Source of the DNA: Brevundimonas intermedia
Lineage (GTDB): Bacteria > Pseudomonadota > Alphaproteobacteria > Caulobacterales > Caulobacteraceae
Direction: 5' to 3'
DNA: 44,926 nt
Assembly (NCBI RefSeq): GCF_027922165.1
Contig: NZ_BSFD01000005.1
Coordinates: forward strand, 1 to 44,926
In this document: piece after piece, positions 30,880-38,691 of the stretch
Position numbering within the stretch: the first letter of the stretch is position 1
Layout: each line of letters starts with the position of its first letter
Made by a program: the position numbers and the translations under genes
The notes under the pieces: model-generated
What the model was told of the DNA's origin: nothing
The model's database searches: none
The model's input: the letters and a program-made list of their open reading frames with translations, nothing else

Positions 30880-32783
30880 GCCGGAAGCAGGGGCAGCGAG
30901 ATCGACAGCCGGGCCCCGACCCCCGGCTCCGAAACGATCTTGATCGTCCCCTCGTGGGCTTCGACCGTCGAGCGCGAAATGGCGAGGCCCAGACCCATGC
31001 CGTCCTGACGGGTCGTGAAGAAGGCGTCGAAGGCCCGCTCGGCGCTGTCAGGATCGAACCCTGGGCCGTTGTCGATGATATCGACCACGGCCCGGTCGCC
31101 GTCGCGACGGGTCCGGACTTCGATGGTCGGCGCGACCGTTGCGGCGGCGGTCATCGCCTGCGCCGCGTTCGTCATCAGATTGACCAGCACCTGCTGCAAC
31201 AACACCCGGTCGGCCCGGATGAGGGCGTCGGCGGCGGCAAGATCGGTCCGCACCAGGATGTTGCGCCGCCCCAGATCGTGGCGCACCAGCCGCAGCGCCT
31301 CGGCGGCGAGACTGTCGACGGCGATCGCCTCCGTCTCTGGTCGTGCGCGGCTGACCAGTTTGCGCACCCGGCTGACCACGCCGGTGGCGTGACGGGTGGC
31401 CTGCAGCACGTCGGTCAGGGCTTCGCGGGTCTCGTCCAGGTCGGGCGGGGTCCGGTCCATCCAGCGCAGCGCCGCCTCCGATGAAGTCATGATAGCGGCC
31501 AGGGGCTGGTTGACCTCATGAGCGATCGAGGCGGAAAGCTCGCCCATGGCCGCCGCACGCAGGGCCTGTTCCGCCTCCTGTTTGGCGTGGTCGATGGCCT
31601 GCTGAAGGCGGCGGCGTTCGGTGATGTCCAGCACGACCGCCTGGACCCGGTTCGCCTCATGTCCGGGCGGCGGAAATGTGATCGCGACGATGATCGGTAT
31701 GATCTGACCCCGTCGGTTCAGAACCTCGGTCTCGGCCTGATAATGGCTTCGGCCCTCGTCAACGGCGATCAGGAAGTCGATGAAGCTGCCCTCGGCGGAC
31801 GGCAGGATCTCGGCCAGGCTGCGGAAGAAGTCTTCTTTGCGCTCGACGTCCATCAGTCTCAGGGCTGTTTCGTTGACGTCGGTGATGGGGATCATCTGCT
31901 GGGCGTCGCGGATGAATTCTGGATGCTGCGTCAGATAGGCGTGCAAGTCCTCCACGCCGGAAGCCCGAAGGTTCTTTAGCGCCGCCCGCAGGCAGCTGAA
32001 ATCATGCTCCCAAATGCCGACGGCCAGGGTATTGAAGATGTTGCGGTACCGCGCCTCGCTCGCGCGCAGAGCGGCGTCGGCCGCCTTGCTGGCGGTGATG
32101 TCGGTGTTGGATTCCAGAATGACGACGGGCTTGCCGGGACGGGGCTCGTCCAGGCTCCAGCGGCTCAGCAATGTCAGCCAGGCCCCGTCCCGGCGCCGTT
32201 GGCGGATCTCGCCCTCCCACAGGCCTTGGGCATGGAGATGGTCATTGATCGTCTCGAGCGATGTCGGGAACTGAGTCTGCAACAATTCATGTCGGTTCTG
32301 GCCGACCGCCTCGTCCCGGCTCCAGCCATAGAGACGTTCGGCCCCCCGGTTCCAGAACAGGATCCGCCCCTCCGGCGAACGGGTGAAGATGGCGTCGTGG
32401 GTGACGTCCAGAAGCGCGGCCTGACCCAGCAGGGTCTGGCGGTCGCGGATCGTCTTCATCACGAGGAAACCGGTGATGCTGATGGCGGCCACGCTAACGC
32501 AGTAGCGCAGCAGGGTGGCGAACTCCGGACGCACGCCGTGATCGAACAACAGGCTGAAACTGGCCAGGCCGATCATGCCGAGGAACAGCAGCCGGACCTG
32601 TCGGACCGAGAAGATGTCGCCGAGCATCAGCAGGGGCACGACATAGAAGACGGCCACGGCGCTGATCAGCGGGGTGAAGGTGTCGAGCAGGAAGATCACG
32701 ACGATCAGCACGGGGCTGACCGCGAGACGCAGGCGGCGCAGGGCCGTCTTCGAAACGCTTCGATCGTACTGGGCTGAATCCAT
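30876..32783 (-). CDS. Membrane PAS-domain histidine kinase, FixL/DctB-like
   Basis: The 635 residues have four or so N-terminal helices (about 22-110), two PAS domains (about 121-235 and 240-395), and the kinase core: His422 in SASIAHEVNQPLAAIM, then LVNLMTNAAQAM, DIIDNGPGF and GMGLGLAISRS. The H-box type pairs with FixJ-like regulators (known). The PAS domains lack an obvious haem-binding FixL pattern, so the signal is unknown. The start at 32783 follows GGGGGA by about 7 bases. The frame is open to 32885 but those codons look non-coding. Its stop shares CTAG with the convergent regulator gene. Confidence 0.88.
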   Translation of the reverse strand: MDSAQYDRSVSKTALRRLRLAVSPVLIVVIFLLDTFTPLISAVAVFYVVPLLMLGDIFSVRQVRLLFLGMIGLASFSLLFDHGVRPEFATLLRYCVSVAAISITGFLVMKTIRDRQTLLGQAALLDVTHDAIFTRSPEGRILFWNRGAERLYGWSRDEAVGQNRHELLQTQFPTSLETINDHLHAQGLWEGEIRQRRRDGAWLTLLSRWSLDEPRPGKPVVILESNTDITASKAADAALRASEARYRNIFNTLAVGIWEHDFSCLRAALKNLRASGVEDLHAYLTQHPEFIRDAQQMIPITDVNETALRLMDVERKEDFFRSLAEILPSAEGSFIDFLIAVDEGRSHYQAETEVLNRRGQIIPIIVAITFPPPGHEANRVQAVVLDITERRRLQQAIDHAKQEAEQALRAAAMGELSASIAHEVNQPLAAIMTSSEAALRWMDRTPPDLDETREALTDVLQATRHATGVVSRVRKLVSRARPETEAIAVDSLAAEALRLVRHDLGRRNILVRTDLAAADALIRADRVLLQQVLVNLMTNAAQAMTAAATVAPTIEVRTRRDGDRAVVDIIDNGPGFDPDSAERAFDAFFTTRQDGMGLGLAISRSTVEAHEGTIKIVSEPGVGARLSISLPLLPA

Positions 32784-32964
32784 CTGCAGTCCCCCGATCC
32801 CTGCTCGCATCACGCTAGTCATCGCGGGACGCGGCGGCAATGACAGGCTTGGGGTCCGGCGTTGCAACACCAGACGCCCGTTCAAATTGCCGCCGTCTTA
32901 AGCAAGAGCGGCGACGCCTGCGGGCCTAAGGTCTCGATTACGGACTAGCCCGGAAGGAACCCTG

Positions 32965-33486
32965 ATGGACCGCCAAATTCTCGAAACACGTCGCCTTGCT
33001 CCGCTGAGGACCCCCACTGGCCTGACGCCTGAGGCGACCCAAGACATCAGCGGCGCCCTGAACGCCCTTCTGGCGGACGTCTTCGCCCTTTATCTGAAGA
33101 CCAAGAATTTCCACTGGCACATGTCGGGTCCGCATTTTCGCGACTATCATCTGATGCTGGACGACCAGGGGGATCAGATTATCGCCATGACCGATCCGAT
33201 CGCCGAGCGGGTGCGCAAGATCGGCGGGACGACACTGCGGTCCATCGGCCAGATCGGCGCTTTGCAACGGGTGCTGGACAATGACGCCGACTATGTCAGT
33301 CCCGAAGACATGCTGGCCGAGCTGCGCGACGACAACGCCGATCTGGTTCAGCGGATGCGCGCCGCCCACGGCGTCAGCGACGAACTTGGCGACATCGCCA
33401 CCGCCAGCCTGCTGGAAAACTGGATCGACGAGACCGAACGCCGCGTCTGGTTCCTGTTCGAGACCGGACGTCGCGGAAACGCCTGA
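32965..33486 (+). CDS. dps: Dps-family DNA-binding ferritin
   Basis: Dps stores iron and shields DNA from hydrogen peroxide as a dodecamer. The 173 residues contain the full ferroxidase set with the spacing of E. coli Dps: His50 (NFHWH), His62, Asp66 (HLMLDD), Asp77 and Glu81 (DPIAER). The N-terminal 25 residues are basic and probably bind DNA. GGAAGGAAC lies just before the ATG. The receiver gene begins 33 bases after the stop, so the two may be cotranscribed. The kinase gene reads away on the other side. Confidence 0.94.
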   Translation: MDRQILETRRLAPLRTPTGLTPEATQDISGALNALLADVFALYLKTKNFHWHMSGPHFRDYHLMLDDQGDQIIAMTDPIAERVRKIGGTTLRSIGQIGALQRVLDNDADYVSPEDMLAELRDDNADLVQRMRAAHGVSDELGDIATASLLENWIDETERRVWFLFETGRRGNA

Positions 33487-33519
33487 TACGGCGCGGCCGT
33501 TTGCGTGAGGAGGTCCGCC

Positions 33520-33897
33520 ATGCCGTCGCCCCCTCTGATCGCCATCGTCGACGACGACGGCATGGTCCGCAACAGCCTGGCGCGGCTGCTGCGGTCCATG
33601 GGGCTGCGGGTTGCGGCGTTCGAGTCCGGCGAGTCCCTTCTTGCGGCCCTGACGGCCGAGGTGGCCTGCGTGATCTCCGACATGCAGATGCCGGGCATGA
33701 GCGGCCTGGTTCTACAGCGCCGCCTCGCGGCCGAGCGGCCGGAATTGCCGATCATCTTCATGACCGCCTTTCCTGACGAACTGACGCGCGGACGCGCCCT
33801 GGACGCCGGTGCGGGCTGCTATCTCGAAAAGCCCTGCTCCGCCGAGGCCCTGGCGCGCTGCCTGGACCGCGCGCTCGATCCCGAAAGGAAGCCGAAA
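33520..33897 (+). CDS. Single-domain response regulator (FixJ-type receiver)
   Basis: This receiver-only protein is 126 residues long. The acidic pocket is Asp11-13, the phosphorylation site is Asp54 (VISDMQMPGMSG), with Thr82 (MTAFPD) and Lys104 (YLEKPCS). It has no output domain, so it must act by protein contact or as a phosphate sink. GAGGAGG at about 33507-33513 supports the ATG at 33520 rather than 33505. The stop codon lies inside the ATGA shared with the zinc-finger gene, ending at 33900, so translation is coupled. The end given here excludes the shared stop bases. Confidence 0.9.
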
Positions 33898-34196
33898 TGA
33901 CCTGTTCGCACCTCGACACGATCAGACCTGTGACCCCCAGCGCGGCGGGCTGCGAGGACTGTCTCAGGACTGGAAGCTGGTGGGTGCATCTGCGGCTGTG
34001 CCGGACGTGCGGTCATGTCGGCTGTTGCGACGACTCGCCGAACCGGCACGCCCGCGCCCATTTCCAGACGACCGGACACCCCATCATCGAGGGCTATGAC
34101 CCGCCGGAGGGTTGGGGCTGGTGTTATGTCGATCAGCAGGGAGTCGATATCGGTGCGCCGACGCCCTATCCGGGGCCGATCCCCCGTTTCGTCTGA
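33897..34196 (+). CDS. UBP-type zinc-finger protein
   Basis: This small protein of 99 residues consists of one UBP (ubiquitin-specific-protease-type) zinc finger. The ligands are visible: Cys3 and His5; Cys19 and Cys22 (CEDC); Cys35 and Cys38 (CRTC); Cys43; and His51, His55 and His61 (RHARAHFQTTGH). Bacteria lack the eukaryotic ubiquitin partner, so the finger probably binds another protein's C-terminus (inference). It is coupled to the receiver by ATGA and ends 9 bases from the end of the convergent flavoprotein gene. UBP fingers often accompany such flavoproteins. Confidence 0.9.
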   Translation: MTCSHLDTIRPVTPSAAGCEDCLRTGSWWVHLRLCRTCGHVGCCDDSPNRHARAHFQTTGHPIIEGYDPPEGWGWCYVDQQGVDIGAPTPYPGPIPRFV

Positions 34197-34205
34197 CCCG
34201 CCGCC

Positions 34206-35894
34206 TCAGTCGCGACCTAGGCTGGCCAGATAGGCGTGGATAGCCTGGACCACGACCGACCCCTCGCCGACCCCGGCGGCGACCCGTTTGACCGAGCCAG
34301 AACGGACGTCGCCGACCGCATAGATGCCCGGACGCTCGGTTTCATAGGGCGAGGCGCCTGGACGCCCCTCCGGCTCTTCGTCGGACGCGCGGCTGGGGCG
34401 AAGGCCGGTGATCACGAAACCCTTCTCGTCCAGGGCCAGGCAGTCCTCCAGCCAGTCGGTATTGGGCTGGGCGCCGATCATGACGAACAGGGCTTGGGCC
34501 GGTATCCGCGTGATCTCGCCCGTGCGCCGATCGGTCCAAGCCACGCCAGACAACAGGCGTTCGCCCTCCATCTGCGTGACCTCGCTGTGAGGATAGAGTG
34601 TGATCCGGGGCGAGCGCAGGATCCGCTGGACCAGATAGTCGGACATGGTCGCCGCCAGGCCCGGTCCCCGTACGATCATATGAACATGGCCGACATGGCG
34701 CGACAAATACATGGCCGCCTGACCCGCCGAATTGCCCCCGCCCACTACGACGACGTCCAGGCCGCTACATAGTTTCGCCTCCATGGCGGTGGCGGCGTAG
34801 TGGACGCCATGGCCTTCGAAACGGTCGTAGTCGGGAACGTCCAGCTTGCGATAGCGGGCGCCGGTCGCCACCACGACGGCGCGGGCCTGGACACTCTGAT
34901 CGTCTTCCAGCCGAATTCGGAACGGATGGACGCCGCAGTCCAGCGCAGTGGCGGCGCGCGACACCGCCATGCGCGCGCCGAACTTCTGGGCTTGCACCAG
35001 GGCGCGCCCCGCCAGGGCCTGGCCCGAGATTCCTGTGGGGAAGCCCAGATAGTTCTCGATCTTGGAACTGGTGCCGGCCTGACCGCCCGGCGCCAAGGTC
35101 TCGATCACGGCCGTCGACAGGCCTTCGGACGCCGCATAGGTCGCCGCCGCCAGGCCGGCCGGGCCTGCGCCGACCACCACCAGATCCCAGACCTCCTCGG
35201 GATCAAAACGTTCGGTGAGGCCCAGATGGTCCGCCAACTGGGCCAGGCCCGGATTGGACAGGACGGATCGGTCGGGCGAGATGACCACCGGCAGGTCCCC
35301 GGCGCCGACCGCGAAGGTCTCCATCAGGCCGGCCGCCGCGGGATCGGTGCGCGGATCGATCTCGCGCAACGGATAGGCGTTGCGGACGATGAACCGTTCA
35401 AGCCTCTGGGTGTCGCCGTCGTTGGGGTCGCCGATCAGCAGAACGCCGGCCTGACCATGATAGAGGAACCCCATCCGACGCAGGATGAAGGCCCGCATGA
35501 TCAGCTCGCCGATGTCCGGCTCCGACGACATCAGCCGCGCCAGATCGTCATGATGAATCCGGACCACCCGCCCGTCGCCGGTCGAACGCCCCTCCACCAG
35601 CAGGGCGCGTTCCGAGACCTGGTCCAGTTCGCCGGTGAACTGATGGGCCTGGTGGGTCGCCAGCACCTCCTCGCGACCCTGGTCGTCATGCCGAAGGATG
35701 GCGACCTCGCCCTCGACCACGATGAAAAAGTCGGCGCGTCGGTCGCCGCGCCGGAACAGGACCTGGCCCCGAGCCACCGTCTCCTCCTCGCCGTACTGAC
35801 CGACCCGCTCCATCATTTCCGGACTTAAGCGGGGATAGACCTGGGCCGCGCGGGCATAGGGGTCTTCGGTGATCACGGCGTCAGGGGATGCCAT
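34206..35894 (-). CDS. cNMP-binding domain fused to a TrxR-like flavoprotein without the CxxC
   Basis: The 562 residues form three parts. A cyclic-nucleotide-binding-type domain spans about 20-140 (GQVLFRRGDRRADFFIVVEG). A thioredoxin-fold-like linker without cysteines spans about 148-225 (VLLIGDPNDGDTQ, DLPVVISPDRSVLSNP). An FAD/NAD(P)H reductase runs from 237: GAGPAGLAAATYA, GQAGTSSKIENYLGFP, GGGNSAGQAA (385-394) and GIYAVGDVR. At the TrxR active site CATC the protein has Ala367-Ala-Thr-Ala370, so it cannot reduce thioredoxin in the usual way. It may be an NADPH- or cNMP-sensing oxidoreductase. It is divergent from the AraC gene. Confidence 0.88.
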   Translation of the reverse strand: MASPDAVITEDPYARAAQVYPRLSPEMMERVGQYGEEETVARGQVLFRRGDRRADFFIVVEGEVAILRHDDQGREEVLATHQAHQFTGELDQVSERALLVEGRSTGDGRVVRIHHDDLARLMSSEPDIGELIMRAFILRRMGFLYHGQAGVLLIGDPNDGDTQRLERFIVRNAYPLREIDPRTDPAAAGLMETFAVGAGDLPVVISPDRSVLSNPGLAQLADHLGLTERFDPEEVWDLVVVGAGPAGLAAATYAASEGLSTAVIETLAPGGQAGTSSKIENYLGFPTGISGQALAGRALVQAQKFGARMAVSRAATALDCGVHPFRIRLEDDQSVQARAVVVATGARYRKLDVPDYDRFEGHGVHYAATAMEAKLCSGLDVVVVGGGNSAGQAAMYLSRHVGHVHMIVRGPGLAATMSDYLVQRILRSPRITLYPHSEVTQMEGERLLSGVAWTDRRTGEITRIPAQALFVMIGAQPNTDWLEDCLALDEKGFVITGLRPSRASDEEPEGRPGASPYETERPGIYAVGDVRSGSVKRVAAGVGEGSVVVQAIHAYLASLGRD

Positions 35895-36095
35895 GGGGGT
35901 GCTCCATGAGGGACGGCGAGGGCCAATATCTCCTGCCGGCGGCAGTCAGGCTTGTACCAAACCGGCGTCGCGTCGACCCCATACCAAAGGTTAGGAGGCC
36001 AAGACCAAGTCGGGGGCCGATCAGCCTCCCGTTCAATGGCGAACCGGGACGCCCAGGCTCAGTCTGAGGACAGCAAAAATCCTCGGAGCCCCCCT

Positions 36096-36668
36096 ATGCC
36101 CGCACTCGCCACCATTCCGGACTCTGACATGGGCGCGCCGTCGCTGGAGAATCTTGGGCCTATGGCCTTCCGCATCCTGGCGCAGGTGGATGGGGCGCTG
36201 GATCGCAACGCCGAGGCGGCCCGCCAGGGGCTGAACCAGCTTCAGGCCCTGCTGCGCGGCCTGCCGGTCTGGTCCGGCGAGGCCTATGACCGGTCGCGCG
36301 AACCGCGGCGTGAGGCCGAGCCGACGCGCGGCGGCCTGGCGCCCTGGCAGATGAAACGGATCGCCGCCTTCGTCGATGACAGTCTGGATGATCGGATCCA
36401 GGTCGAGGATCTGGCCTCACAGGTCCGTCTGAGCGCCAGCCATTTCTGTCGCGCCTTCAAGGTCACGACCGGCGAAACGCCGCACGCCTATGTGATGCGG
36501 CGACGGCTGGAAAAGGCCAAGGCCCTGATGCTGAACACCGACGAGAGCCTGTGCCGGATCGCCGACGCCTGCGGCCTGGCCGATCAGGCGCATTTGACCC
36601 GTCTGTTCCGTCGCCACCTCGACACCACCCCTTTCCAGTGGAGGCGCGACCGGCGCGTCGCCGCCTGA
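36096..36668 (+). CDS. AraC-family transcriptional regulator
   Basis: This DNA-binding protein has 190 residues. The C-terminal 105 form the two AraC helix-turn-helices (IQVEDLASQVRLSASHFCRAF, then ESLCRIADACGLADQAHLTRLF). The N-terminal part is short, helical, Ala/Leu-rich and not a sugar-binding cupin, so the signal is not recognisable. The ATG at 36096 gives GGAG at about 36085. The frame is open back to 35952 but those residues look random. It ends 6 bases from the end of the convergent exporter gene, and could regulate that operon or the divergent flavoprotein. Confidence 0.87.
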   Translation: MPALATIPDSDMGAPSLENLGPMAFRILAQVDGALDRNAEAARQGLNQLQALLRGLPVWSGEAYDRSREPRREAEPTRGGLAPWQMKRIAAFVDDSLDDRIQVEDLASQVRLSASHFCRAFKVTTGETPHAYVMRRRLEKAKALMLNTDESLCRIADACGLADQAHLTRLFRRHLDTTPFQWRRDRRVAA

Positions 36669-36674
36669 AGGCCT

Positions 36675-38270
36675 CTAGGGCGAGGGCGCGATGAGGTGAC
36701 GGACCCGGGGCGGTTGGTCGCCGATGTGGAAACGCTGGATCTGGTCCTGGGTCAGCCGGTCGTCATGGGTGATGCGCTGGTGCTGTCGCAGATGCTCCAG
36801 CCAGCTCGGCACGATGAAGCTCTCGACGATCAGGCCCGGTTCCGCCGCATCCTCGAACAGACGCCAGGTCAGGGCGCCGTCGCGCCGGCGCACGGCGCTG
36901 AACGGCCGGATCGCCTTCACGAACGCGGCGACCTGGGCCGGATCGATCCGGTATTCGATCAGGATCATCACCGGGCCGCGATCCGGCGCCGGCTCGCCCG
37001 CGACGGTCGGCTCGACCCAGTGGCCCGACGGCGTCAGGTCCAGGGCGCCGGTCGCCGGCAGGCGGAAACGCAGGGCGACTGCAGTGGCCAGAAACAGCGC
37101 GACCCCCGCGACCGTCAGGGCCGTGGCGACGTCGGTCCGGCTGGCCAGACCGCCCCAGACTAGGCTTCCCGCCGTCATGGCGCCCTGGAACACCAGCAGA
37201 TAGACCGCCAGGGCGCGCGCCTTGACCCAGGTCGGCGCCGCCATCTGGGCGGCGACGTTCAGGGAGGACAGCATGGTGATCCAGGCCAGGCCGGCCAGGA
37301 TCATCACGCCGCCGGCGATGACCAGGCTCGCCACATGAGCCAGCGCCAGGGTCGTACCGGCGAAAACGACCGAGCCGAAGATGGACAGGGTGTTGGTTCC
37401 GACGTGTTTGCGCACCCGCGTCAGGACGGTCGCGCCCAGGATCGCCCCCAGGCCCATACAGCCCAACAAGGCGCCGTAACCCGCCGCATCCAGCCCCAGC
37501 GTCCGGCGCCCCACCACCGGCAGCAGGGCCCACAGGGCGCTCGAAAAGAGGAAGAAGGCGACCGAGCGCAGCAGCACCAGTTGAAGGGCCGGCGCATGGC
37601 GGGCGTAGCCATAGCCCGTGCGCAAGGCTGCGAAGAAATGTTCGGGCGGCAGGTCGTCCAGCCGGGGCTTGCGCTTCCAGGCAATCAGCACCCCCAGCAC
37701 CGCCAGGATCGAAACTGCGTTCAGGGCGTAGACCGCCGCCGATCCCGCGACGGCGACGATCACCCCGCCCAGGGCCGGGCCGATCGCGCGGGCGATATTG
37801 ATGCCTAGGCTGTTCAGGGCGACGGCGTCGGCCAGGGCCGGCTTCTCGACCAGTTCGGGCACAATGGCCTGAAACGCCGGGGCGCTGAGGGCGGCGCCCA
37901 GGCCCATGACGGCGGTCAGGGCCAGCAGCACCAGGGGCGTGGTCAGGCCCAGGTGGGTGACGGCGGCCAGACTGGCCGCGCCGATGAGGATCAGCAGCTG
38001 GGCGGCGATCAGCAGTTTGCGTCGGTCGACTACATCAGCCAGGGCCCCGCCGGGCAGGGCGAACAGGAACATCGGCAGGGTGGTCGCCGCCTGCACCATG
38101 GCCACCCACAGCGGGCTGGGCGACAGGGAGGTCATCAGCCAGGACGACCCCACGTCGTTCATCCAGGTGCCGATGTTGGAGACGATGGTCGCGATCCACA
38201 GGGCTCGGAACAGCGGCGTGGCCAGAGGCCCGCGCGTGGAAGTGGGGATGGGGGCGGAGGCGGCGCTCAT
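36675..38270 (-). CDS. MFS exporter with C-terminal ABM-like domain (DHA3-type)
   Basis: The 531 residues comprise about 12 helices of a major facilitator efflux pump (FRALWIATIVSNIGTWMNDVGS, LPGGALADVVDRRKLL, NSLGINIARAIGPALGGVIV) and a soluble tail from about 430. The tail (PVMILIEYRIDPAQVAAFVK, RRRDGALTWRLFEDAAEPGL, SWLEHLRQHQRITHDD) resembles an antibiotic-biosynthesis-monooxygenase fold, as in Pfam MFS_3-type proteins. It is the last gene of the operon. The ATG at 38270 overlaps the DoxX stop (ATGA). The substrate is unknown. Confidence 0.87.
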   Translation of the reverse strand: MSAASAPIPTSTRGPLATPLFRALWIATIVSNIGTWMNDVGSSWLMTSLSPSPLWVAMVQAATTLPMFLFALPGGALADVVDRRKLLIAAQLLILIGAASLAAVTHLGLTTPLVLLALTAVMGLGAALSAPAFQAIVPELVEKPALADAVALNSLGINIARAIGPALGGVIVAVAGSAAVYALNAVSILAVLGVLIAWKRKPRLDDLPPEHFFAALRTGYGYARHAPALQLVLLRSVAFFLFSSALWALLPVVGRRTLGLDAAGYGALLGCMGLGAILGATVLTRVRKHVGTNTLSIFGSVVFAGTTLALAHVASLVIAGGVMILAGLAWITMLSSLNVAAQMAAPTWVKARALAVYLLVFQGAMTAGSLVWGGLASRTDVATALTVAGVALFLATAVALRFRLPATGALDLTPSGHWVEPTVAGEPAPDRGPVMILIEYRIDPAQVAAFVKAIRPFSAVRRRDGALTWRLFEDAAEPGLIVESFIVPSWLEHLRQHQRITHDDRLTQDQIQRFHIGDQPPRVRHLIAPSP

Positions 38271-38689
38271 CCCCGGCGGCGCTCGGCCAGTATGGCGGCC
38301 AGGACCAGTCCGCCGATCAGGCCGATGTTGGCGGTGAAGGCGTTCATGTCGTGGAAGCGCGCTATGGGATCGGACAGGGTCCAGAAGGCGTGACCGATCA
38401 GGTTCGCCAGCGCCGTGAACACGCCCAGAGCGCCGGCGCCCAGCCAGGTCCAGCGGCTCAGGATCACGGCCAGCGATCCACCGATCTGCAGCAGGATGAC
38501 CGCGACCGCGACCGCCGCCGCCGGCTGTAGCCCGAAATGGGCCGCCTCGCCGATGGCCGAAGCGAAGTCGAACAGCTTCAGCACGCCGCTGATCCAGAAG
38601 GGCGAGGTCAGCAGGATCCGGCCGATCAAGGCGACGCCCGGCGCGTCGAGCAGGTCGGCGATAGGTCGGGGGGAGGTCGCAGCTGTCAT
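38267..38689 (-). CDS. DoxX family membrane protein
   Basis: This four-helix membrane protein has 140 residues. It shows the DoxX pattern: LIGRILLTSPFWISGVLKLFDF near the N-terminus, then PAAAVAVAVILLQIGGSLAVIL, WLGAGALGVFTALANLIGHAFW and FTANIGLIGGLVLAAIL. DoxX proteins are linked to thiol and sulfur redox at the membrane in some organisms. The ATG at 38689 is 2 bases after the amidohydrolase stop. A GTG at 38695 overlapping that stop is possible. Its own stop overlaps the MFS start. Confidence 0.88.
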   Translation of the reverse strand: MTAATSPRPIADLLDAPGVALIGRILLTSPFWISGVLKLFDFASAIGEAAHFGLQPAAAVAVAVILLQIGGSLAVILSRWTWLGAGALGVFTALANLIGHAFWTLSDPIARFHDMNAFTANIGLIGGLVLAAILAERRRG

Positions 38690-38691
38690 GA

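Noticed and set aside
32950..32960. GGAAC as part of a general stress sigma factor (EcfG) promoter before dps
   Set aside because: The GGAAC lies in the ribosome binding site directly before the start codon, and no CGTT follows at the proper spacing upstream.
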